From Alistipes sp. CAG:268 (GTDB lineage Bacteria; Bacteroidota; Bacteroidia; Bacteroidales; Rikenellaceae): 36,215 nucleotides of DNA. Below are positions 17,051 to 25,043 of the stretch, piece by piece (position 1 is the stretch's first letter; every line of letters begins with the position of its first letter). A program made the position numbers and the translations under genes. Below the pieces are notes generated by a model. It made no database searches, was not told where the DNA came from, and saw nothing but the letters and a program-made list of their open reading frames with translations. Where the stretch lies: positions 189,107 through 225,321 of the forward strand of contig FR892023.1 in assembly GCA_000434235.1 (NCBI GenBank), in the 5' to 3' direction.

Positions 17051-19234
17051 ATGATGAATCTACACGCAGCCATCCTGTGTCTGGCCGCCGCGGCGCTCGT
17101 TGCTCCGGCGCAGGCCCAGACGGACCGGAAGGTGAAGACCACCTTCCAGACCTCCCGCGAATGGAGGCCCACAATCGACAACCGCGCCGATGCCGTGATG
17201 GTATACGGCGTCGGAGGCAACCCCTCGGACAAAGACGGCAACCGCAATTTCGAATACCGCGTCCGCTCGTGGCGCGACCGCGGATACACGGTGCACTTCA
17301 TGACCGGAATCGCCTGGGGCGAATACAAGGACTACTTCACCGGCGAGTGGGACGGACGTCCCCACCTCGACGAAGGACAGGTGCAGCGCAGCGGTGACAC
17401 CATCTGGCACGGACATCTGGTGCCCTACATCGTCCCGACCGACAACTACCTGACCTACATGAAGGAGCGCCACGTGAAACGGGTCATCGACGCCGGCATC
17501 GACGCCATCTTCATGGAGGAGCCCGAGTTCTGGGCCCGCGCGGGTTACAGCGAGGCCTTCAAGAGGGAATGGAAAAAGTACTACGGCACCGAGTGGCGCC
17601 CCCAGCACGAATCGCCCGAGAACACCTACCTGGCCAACAAGCTCAAGTACCAGCTCTACTACAATGCCCTGCGCGAGGTCTTCACCTTCGCCAAGGAGTA
17701 CGGCCGCAGCAAGGGGATGGATGTGAAGTGCTACGTCCCGACCCACTCGCTGGTCAATTACTCGCAGTGGCAGATCGTCAGTCCGGAGGCGAGTCTGGCC
17801 TCGCTGCCGTGCGTGGACGGCTACATCGCCCAGGTCTGGACCGGCACCTCGCGCGAGCCGAACTACTACGACGGAAGGCTCCGCGAGCGCGTCTTCGAGA
17901 CGGCCTACCTCGAATACGGATCGATGGAGTCGATGACCGCACCGACCGGCCGCAAGATGTTCTTCCTGACCGACCCGATCGAGGACTGGCCGCGCGACTG
18001 GGCCGACTACAAGCGGAACTACCAGGCCACATTCACCGCGCAGCTGCTCTACCCGAACATCGCCGACTATGAGGTGATGCCGTGGCCCGAGCGCATCTAC
18101 GAGGGGCTGTACCGCACCAGTCCCGACAGCGAGAGCAAGGAGCGCATCCCGCGCCACTACTCCACGCAGATGCAGGTGATGATCAACACGCTGAACGACA
18201 TGCCCGCAACCCGGACGAAGGTATCGGGAAGCGGCGGCATCGGCATCCTGATGGCCAATTCGCTGATGTTCCAGCGCTTCCCGACCCACGACGGATACGA
18301 GGATCCGCAGCTGGCCAACTTCTACGGCCAGGCCCTGCCGCTGCTCAAGCGCGGCGTGCCCGTGAAAACGGTCCACATCGAGAACCTCGCCTACCCCGAG
18401 GCGCTGGCCGACACGAAGGTGCTGCTGATGTCCTACTCGAACATGAAGCCGCTCGATCCCGAGGCGCACGAACACCTCGCCGCATGGGTGCGCCGGGGCG
18501 GCGTGCTGGTCTACAGCGGCCGCGACGACGACCCGTTCCAGCGCGTCGCGGAGTGGTGGAACCAGAACGGGAACGCATACGCGGCCCCGTCGGACCACCT
18601 CTTCGAACTGCTGGGCATCGGCTCCGCCCCCGAGGCCGGGGAGTATGCCTGCGGGAAGGGCACGGTCTGCATCCTGCGCAACGACCCGAAGGAGTTCGTT
18701 CTCGAGAAAGGCGGCGACGCCCCGCTGGTCGAAACGGTCAAGCGGCTCTATGAGGGCAAGGCCCGCGGCGGCGAGCTGGTCTTCAAGAACAACTTCCGCC
18801 TCGAGCGCGGCACCTACGACCTGGTCGCCGTACTCGATGAGAGCGTAAGCGACGAACCGGTGCGAATCGAGGGCCGTCTGATTGACCTGTTCGACCCCGA
18901 ACTGCCGGTATGCCGGTCGCGCGAGATCGCCCCCGGAGAACAGGGCTTCTTCCTGAACGTCGATCGGGTGAAGAATCCCCGGAAAGCCCGCGTATTGGCC
19001 TCGGCAAGCCGCATCTACGACGAGCAGCACGGCAAGCGCTCCTACGCCTTCGTGGCCAAGAGTCCCGTGAACACGACCAACGTCTCGCGCGTGCTGCTGC
19101 CCGAATGCCCGAAACAGATCCTGATCGACGGACGCGCAACGGCAACCGACGGCTGCTGGGACGAAACGACACGCACCTGCCTGATCCGTTTCGAGAACAA
19201 CCCCGACGGCGTATCGGTGCGGATCACCTGGTAA
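17051..19234 (+). CDS. Secreted GH42-like putative glycoside hydrolase of unknown activity
   Basis: A 727-residue protein with a signal peptide (cut after about A22, APAQAQ); no lipobox, so periplasmic. The first 400 residues look like a TIM barrel: a candidate acid/base glutamate in AIFMEEPEFW (E156, E157, E159) and a candidate nucleophile E311 in FFLTDPIEDW. Next is a flavodoxin/GATase-like segment (about 430-530; VLLMSYSNMKPLDPEAHEHLAAWVRRGG), as in the trimerisation domain of GH42-type enzymes, then C-terminal beta strands. This layout is shared by GH42 and relatives such as GH164 (beta-mannosidase). I cannot assign a family by eye. In this locus a mannoside-trimming role is possible. It is separated from the SusCD genes by a terminator-like hairpin and is followed 31 bp on by the next gene. 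Confidence 0.65.
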   Translation: MMNLHAAILCLAAAALVAPAQAQTDRKVKTTFQTSREWRPTIDNRADAVMVYGVGGNPSDKDGNRNFEYRVRSWRDRGYTVHFMTGIAWGEYKDYFTGEWDGRPHLDEGQVQRSGDTIWHGHLVPYIVPTDNYLTYMKERHVKRVIDAGIDAIFMEEPEFWARAGYSEAFKREWKKYYGTEWRPQHESPENTYLANKLKYQLYYNALREVFTFAKEYGRSKGMDVKCYVPTHSLVNYSQWQIVSPEASLASLPCVDGYIAQVWTGTSREPNYYDGRLRERVFETAYLEYGSMESMTAPTGRKMFFLTDPIEDWPRDWADYKRNYQATFTAQLLYPNIADYEVMPWPERIYEGLYRTSPDSESKERIPRHYSTQMQVMINTLNDMPATRTKVSGSGGIGILMANSLMFQRFPTHDGYEDPQLANFYGQALPLLKRGVPVKTVHIENLAYPEALADTKVLLMSYSNMKPLDPEAHEHLAAWVRRGGVLVYSGRDDDPFQRVAEWWNQNGNAYAAPSDHLFELLGIGSAPEAGEYACGKGTVCILRNDPKEFVLEKGGDAPLVETVKRLYEGKARGGELVFKNNFRLERGTYDLVAVLDESVSDEPVRIEGRLIDLFDPELPVCRSREIAPGEQGFFLNVDRVKNPRKARVLASASRIYDEQHGKRSYAFVAKSPVNTTNVSRVLLPECPKQILIDGRATATDGCWDETTRTCLIRFENNPDGVSVRITW

Positions 19235-19265
19235 ACGAACACACAAACCCACACGGAAAAGAACG

Positions 19266-21767
19266 ATGAACAGATTCCTTTTACTGCCGCTCTGCGCTGC
19301 AGCCGCCCTCACGGCCGGCTGCGGGCACGAGGCGGCGCAGCACGACGCAATCGCGAGCACACTCCGCGCTCCGGCCTACCCGCTCGTGACGATCGACCCC
19401 TACACCAGCGCATGGTCGATGACCGACAACCTCTATGACGGTCCCGTGAAACACTGGACCGGGAAGGACTTCCCGCTGATCGGCGTACTCAAGGTGGACG
19501 GCATCCCCTACCGTTTCATGGGCACCGAAGAGGTGGAGATGACCCCCGTGGTGCCGACCTCGCAGCAGAGAGCCTGGGAGGGACGCTACACAACGGCGGA
19601 GCCCGCCGAGGGATGGCAGCGCCCGGGATTCGCCGACAAGGCATGGAAGAGCGCCCGCGGCGCCTTCGGCACGAAGATCAACGAACCGACCGCACAGACC
19701 GACTGGACGGACGAGCACATCTGGGTGCGCCGCACCTTCACGCTCGACGAGCCGCTCGAGGGACGCACGGTCTACATGGAGTTCTCGAACGACGACAACG
19801 CCGAGTTCTACATCAACGGCATCAAGGTGCATGAGACGGGAGCCACGTGCAACAAGAACGCCGTGGTGAAGCTCCCCGAGGAGGCCGTGCGCAGCCTCGC
19901 GAAGGGCGAAAACCTGATCGCCGCACACTGCTGGAACCCGGTGGCCAACGGGCTGCTCGACTTCGGACTGCTCGTGCAGAAGGAGCAGCACACGCTGCTC
20001 GAGAGGACGGCCGCGCAGACCGGCGTGGACGTACAGGCCACGCAGACCCGCTACACGTTCACGTGCGGCGACGTGGACCTGCGCCTTACGTTCACCGCAC
20101 CCCTCATGCCCGAAGACCTGGAGCTGATCAGCCGTCCGGTGAACTACATCTCCTACACCATAACGTCGAACGACGGCAAGGCTCACGACACGGAGCTCTA
20201 CCTCGAGGCATCGCCCCGCTGGGCGCTCGACCAACCCTATCAGGAGTCGGTCGGCGAGCGTTTCGAGCAGCAGGGGCTGCTCTTCGTCAAGGCCGGCAGC
20301 AAGGAGCAGAACATCCTGGCCAAGAGCGGCGACGACCTGCGCATCGACTGGGGCTACTTCCTCCTCGCCACGGAGGCCGACGCCGCCACCTCGGCAAGCC
20401 TCGGGACCAGCGAGGAGCTGCGCCGCGCCTTTGTGGAAGGGACACCGGCACCCGATGCCGCAAAGGGCGAAAACGAGCGGGCCACGATGGCCTTCACCCG
20501 CAAGTTGGGCACGACGAAAGAGGCCCGCGGAAAATGGCTCATCGGCTACGACGACATCTACTCGATCCAATACTTCGGCGAGAACCTGCGTCCCTACTGG
20601 AACGCTGCGGGCGACCGCACGATCGTGGACGAGTTCCGCGCCGCCCACGAAGAGTACGACGAACTGATCGGACGCTGCTGTGCCTTCGACCGCGAACTGA
20701 TGACCCGGGCCACGGAGGCCGGAGGCCGGAAGTATGCCGAACTGTGCGCCCTGGCCTACAGGCAGTCGTTCGCCGCGCACAAGCTGGTGAAGGGACCCGA
20801 CGGCGAGCTGCGCTTCTTCTCGAAGGAGAACAACAGCAACGGCTCGATCGGCACGGTGGACATCACCTACCCTTCGGCCCCGATGTACCTGCTCTACAAC
20901 CCGGAACTGGCCAAGGGCATGATGAACCACATCTTCGACTACAGCGAAAGCGGACGCTGGACCAAGCCCTTCCCGGCCCACGACGTCGGGACCTACCCCC
21001 GGGCCAACGGCCAGACCTACGAAGGCGACATGCCCGTCGAGGAGGGCGGCAACATGCTGATCCTGACGGCGGCCGTATGCGCCGCGGAGGGCAATGCCGA
21101 CTATGCGGAAAAGCACTGGGAGACGCTCACGACCTGGACCGACTACCTTGTGGAGAAGGGCCTCGACCCCGAGAACCAGCTCTGCACCGACGACTTCGCC
21201 GGACACTTCGCCCACAATGCCAACCTCTCGATCAAGGCGATCCTCGGCATTGCCGCCTACGGGCGCATGGCCGAAATGCTCGGCAAGGACGACGTGGCGC
21301 AGAGCTACACCGCAAAGGCACGCGAAATGGCCGCCCGCTGGGCCGAAATGGCCGACGACGGCAACCACTACCGCCTGACGTTCGACAAGCCCGGCACGTG
21401 GAGCCAGAAGTATAACATCGTCTGGGACAAGCTCCTCGGGCTCGGCATCTTCCCCGATTCGATCGCCCGAAAGGAGATCGCCTACTACCTCACACGGCAG
21501 AACCGCTACGGACTCCCGCTCGACAGCCGCGAGACCTACACGAAGACCGACTGGATCGTCTGGACGGCCACGCTGGCCGAGGACCCGGCCACCTTCGAGG
21601 CATTCATCTCGCCGCTCTACGACTTCATGAACGAAACGGTGGACCGCGTACCGATGTCCGACTGGGTCTATACCGACAAGCCCAACCGCCGCGGTTTCAT
21701 GGCCCGCTCGGTCGTCGGCGGATACTTCATCAAGATGCTCGACCTGAACGCGGCAAAGGAAGAATAG
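19266..21767 (+). CDS. Large lipoprotein of the DUF4964/DUF5127/DUF4965 ('glutaminase A-like') family
   Basis: An 833-residue protein with a lipobox TAGC (C19). The N-terminal segment (LRAPAYPLVTIDPYTSAWSMTDNLYDGPVKHWTGK) is the DUF4964 mark. A galactose-binding-like beta sandwich is inserted at about 105-245 (WVRRTFTL, FYINGIKV). DUF5127-like beta strands follow, and then an (alpha/alpha) toroid from about 480 (GYDDIYSIQYFGENLRPYWN before it; VDITYPSAPMYLLYNP; PAHDVGTYP; MPVEEGGNMLIL; WSQKYNIVWDKLLGL). Such proteins are often named glutaminase after fungal homologues. Within a glycan locus a carbohydrate-active role is more likely, but I cannot prove either. It is the last gene of the locus and ends before two strong hairpins. 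Confidence 0.8.
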   Translation: MNRFLLLPLCAAAALTAGCGHEAAQHDAIASTLRAPAYPLVTIDPYTSAWSMTDNLYDGPVKHWTGKDFPLIGVLKVDGIPYRFMGTEEVEMTPVVPTSQQRAWEGRYTTAEPAEGWQRPGFADKAWKSARGAFGTKINEPTAQTDWTDEHIWVRRTFTLDEPLEGRTVYMEFSNDDNAEFYINGIKVHETGATCNKNAVVKLPEEAVRSLAKGENLIAAHCWNPVANGLLDFGLLVQKEQHTLLERTAAQTGVDVQATQTRYTFTCGDVDLRLTFTAPLMPEDLELISRPVNYISYTITSNDGKAHDTELYLEASPRWALDQPYQESVGERFEQQGLLFVKAGSKEQNILAKSGDDLRIDWGYFLLATEADAATSASLGTSEELRRAFVEGTPAPDAAKGENERATMAFTRKLGTTKEARGKWLIGYDDIYSIQYFGENLRPYWNAAGDRTIVDEFRAAHEEYDELIGRCCAFDRELMTRATEAGGRKYAELCALAYRQSFAAHKLVKGPDGELRFFSKENNSNGSIGTVDITYPSAPMYLLYNPELAKGMMNHIFDYSESGRWTKPFPAHDVGTYPRANGQTYEGDMPVEEGGNMLILTAAVCAAEGNADYAEKHWETLTTWTDYLVEKGLDPENQLCTDDFAGHFAHNANLSIKAILGIAAYGRMAEMLGKDDVAQSYTAKAREMAARWAEMADDGNHYRLTFDKPGTWSQKYNIVWDKLLGLGIFPDSIARKEIAYYLTRQNRYGLPLDSRETYTKTDWIVWTATLAEDPATFEAFISPLYDFMNETVDRVPMSDWVYTDKPNRRGFMARSVVGGYFIKMLDLNAAKEE

Positions 21768-21800
21768 CCGCGCGCAACACCCGGCAGCAACCGTAAGGGA

Positions 21801-21819
21801 GGCCGCCCTCCCGGGCGGC
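21801..21819. other. GC-only hairpin after the mannan-type locus
   Basis: GCCGCCC (21802-21808) pairs with GGGCGGC (21813-21819) over a 4-nt loop, 34 bp past the stop of the DUF4965-type gene. There is no U-tract. It may protect the mRNA 3' end or act together with the next hairpin. Confidence 0.4.
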
Positions 21820-21842
21820 GGCCGGACAAGACAACGGAAAAC

Positions 21843-21872
21843 GGGCCGGATCGTCTGAAAGCGATCCGGCCC
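21843..21872. terminator. Bidirectional terminator between convergent transcripts
   Basis: GGGCCGGATCG (21843-21853) pairs perfectly with CGATCCGGCCC (21862-21872). The plus side continues CGTCGTTTG and the minus side GTTTTCC, so each has only a weak T-run. Its place between the convergent DUF4965-type gene and the ATPase gene supports use in both directions. Confidence 0.6.
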
Positions 21873-21892
21873 CGTCGTTTGTCCTGCAGCGG

Positions 21893-22579
<687 letters not shown>

Positions 22580-22622
22580 ATCAGATGTTTTTTAAGTAAG
22601 ATGTTCTGTTTTTGCATTTCGG

Positions 22623-25025
22623 TTATTCGGATTTCACGGAGTCGGCAGGATTTTCGTCGGCCGTGCGCCACGAGCAGAAGGTGACGGTTCCGATCGTCAC
22701 GAGCAGCACGGCGGCGAAGGCCGCGGCGAAGACCCACCAGTGGATCGGTGTGCGGTAGGCAAACGACGCAAGCCAGCGGTGGACGATCCAGAGGCTCAAC
22801 GGCGCGGCAATCACGAAGCTGACGACAACCAGCCGAATGTAGTGGCGGTTGAACAGCCGGAGAATTTCGCCCGTCGTAGCCCCCATGACCTTGCGCACGG
22901 CCACCTCGCGGCGGCGGTGCTGCGTCTCGAAGAGCACGATGCCGAAGACGCCCATCAGGGCGATGACCACCGAGAGCAGCGTGAAGAGCCCCACAACCGT
23001 GGCCAGCCGCCGCTCCTTGGCATATTCCTGGCCCAGCTCCTCCTCGAAGGTGCGGATCTGGATCTCGCCCGGCGTCAGGTGCGGATCCGTCTCGGCAATG
23101 CACTGCCGCAGGTAGTCGGCCACACCCTCCACGTCGGCCTCGGGACGGTAGCGCAGGTAGAGCAACTGCGATGCACGGCCACCGTTCTTGTGTGACATCT
23201 CCTCGGGAATGACATAGAAGACGAAGGGAACGACGTTGTATTGCATCGGCCGGAAGTGGAAATCTGCGCAGACACCCACCAACGGGTCGTTGCCGCAGAA
23301 TCCGCCGATCTCATCACCCAGTTCGAGTTTGTATTCATTGCGGGCAGCCTCGTTGCAAATCAGCATGCCGGTCTCCTTGTGTTCGTCCGATTCAAGGAAA
23401 TCGCGGCCGTCGGTAATGGTAATACCCATCATCTTGAGGAAGTTCCAACGGACGATGTAGGCCTGCAGGATGATGGGTTCATCCTTATATCGACGCCCCC
23501 ACGACATTCTGTTGGCACTTACCAGACGGCCTTCGGCTCCCGTGACATCGACCACGCGCGGATCGGCCAGCAGCCGGTTGCGCAGGGCGTCGTAGCCCAA
23601 CGCAGCCTTTTCGGAGAGCTGCACAGCCATCATGTTGCGGCGGTCGAAGCCCATCTCCTGCCGCAGCATGAAGTTGTGTTGGAGGAGGATGAATCCCGTG
23701 GCGATGATGAGCCCCATCGAGATGGTGAACTGGAAGCCCAGCAGCAGCGTGCGCAGCCGCCGGCCACCGGCTGTGCCCGAGAAGGCCCCCTTGACCACCA
23801 TGGCGGGCGGGAACGAGGTGATATACCACGCCGGATAGAGGCTCGCTACAAGGGCCATGACCACCGCCACGGCAAGCAGAATGCCGATAACCGGAAGGTT
23901 CTGCGCCAGATTCAGCGGTGCGGAGATGTAGCTGGCCAGTTCGGTGCTCTGGATGGCGAAGGAGAGGTACCACGCCAGCAGCAGGGCGATGACGACCAGC
24001 CCCACGGCCTCGAAAACGAAGCCGAAGCGCAGCGAGGAGTTCGGGGCGCCGAAAACCTTAAAGGTATTGACCGTGCGGATGCGGACGGGCACCAGCGCGA
24101 AGAAGAAATTGACAAAGTTGATGAAGGCCAGCGCAATGACCAGCAGCGCGATGCCCAGCAGTGTATAGGTCGTTACGAGCGACCCTTGGGCGCACGGCAC
24201 GCGGCTGTCGGACTCGAAATAGAGGTCGCGGATGCACGACAGACGGACGGGATCCGTGTCGAGATGCCCCTCCTCGTTGGCCTCTCCGGGATTCATTTCA
24301 ATGAAGAACTTTTCCCACCCGTCGGCTACTGCGCCGGGGTCGGTTCCGGGCTGGAGCCGGACAAAGTAGTTGTAGCTCCATTCCGAGGGTTCATCGAGCG
24401 ACCGGTCGCCCAGATCCATGGCCATTTTGCAGTCGGCCAGCAGCGAGTTCTGAGGGAAATCCTCGAAGACAGCCACCACTTCGTAGGCATTTTCAGCCGA
24501 AGGCTGTTCGGTGTCGCACCAGATCATGTCGCCGATACCGACGCCCAGTTGTTCGGCCGTCGAGCGCGAGATGATGACGCTCTGCGCGCGTTTCAGGTCG
24601 TGGACGTCGCCCGCCACAGGTTGGAAGTCGAAGACGTCGAGCAGCGACAGCGAAATGAAGCCCGAATAGGTATTGAAGCGGTCGTAACCCATCTTCGAGG
24701 CGTTTTCGCGCAGCACGACCGTGGGGCCGAAGCCGCTCCAGGAGCAGCCTCCGGCCTCGATGGCCGAAGTCGAGGAGATAAGCCGTTCGGAGAGAGGTCG
24801 ATTAATCCATGACTGCCAGGCTCCGGGCTCATACCAGTCGGTGGTTTCGATCAGATAGATGCGCTCCGAGTCCCGGAGCGTCCGGTTGTAGGTCATCTCC
24901 CAGCGGACCTGCACCAGGATGATGTAGCAGGCCGTGAAGGCCAGCGTCAGGCCGATGATGTTGAGCAGCGACGAGGCCTTGTAGCGCCGCAGCGTCGTGA
25001 GGAAGTTTCGCAGAGCGATTTTCAT
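22623..25025 (-). CDS. MacB/FtsX-like ABC permease, tandem paralogue 1
   Basis: An 800-residue protein: N-terminal helix (SLLNIIGLTLAFTACYIILVQ), large periplasmic MacB_PCD-like domain (about 40-280), central helices (FINFVNFFFALVPVRIRTVNTFKVFGAPN and following), a second periplasmic domain (about 440-650), and three C-terminal helices with RRREVAVRKVMGATTGEIL, the FtsX-family coupling motif. This double-FtsX, about 800-residue form is typical of Bacteroidetes. It works with the ATPase and the HlyD/TolC genes of the operon. It is very similar to the next gene upstream in the operon, both in protein and in DNA, and ends in the same ADENPADSVKSE tail. Confidence 0.93.
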   Translation of the reverse strand: MKIALRNFLTTLRRYKASSLLNIIGLTLAFTACYIILVQVRWEMTYNRTLRDSERIYLIETTDWYEPGAWQSWINRPLSERLISSTSAIEAGGCSWSGFGPTVVLRENASKMGYDRFNTYSGFISLSLLDVFDFQPVAGDVHDLKRAQSVIISRSTAEQLGVGIGDMIWCDTEQPSAENAYEVVAVFEDFPQNSLLADCKMAMDLGDRSLDEPSEWSYNYFVRLQPGTDPGAVADGWEKFFIEMNPGEANEEGHLDTDPVRLSCIRDLYFESDSRVPCAQGSLVTTYTLLGIALLVIALAFINFVNFFFALVPVRIRTVNTFKVFGAPNSSLRFGFVFEAVGLVVIALLLAWYLSFAIQSTELASYISAPLNLAQNLPVIGILLAVAVVMALVASLYPAWYITSFPPAMVVKGAFSGTAGGRRLRTLLLGFQFTISMGLIIATGFILLQHNFMLRQEMGFDRRNMMAVQLSEKAALGYDALRNRLLADPRVVDVTGAEGRLVSANRMSWGRRYKDEPIILQAYIVRWNFLKMMGITITDGRDFLESDEHKETGMLICNEAARNEYKLELGDEIGGFCGNDPLVGVCADFHFRPMQYNVVPFVFYVIPEEMSHKNGGRASQLLYLRYRPEADVEGVADYLRQCIAETDPHLTPGEIQIRTFEEELGQEYAKERRLATVVGLFTLLSVVIALMGVFGIVLFETQHRRREVAVRKVMGATTGEILRLFNRHYIRLVVVSFVIAAPLSLWIVHRWLASFAYRTPIHWWVFAAAFAAVLLVTIGTVTFCSWRTADENPADSVKSE

Positions 25026-25043
25026 ATGCGGAATTTGTTTTGA

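Noticed and set aside
19266..21767. Calling this gene a glutaminase
   Set aside because: The name derives from distant fungal homologues. The glycan-locus context and the inserted carbohydrate-binding-like domain do not support it.
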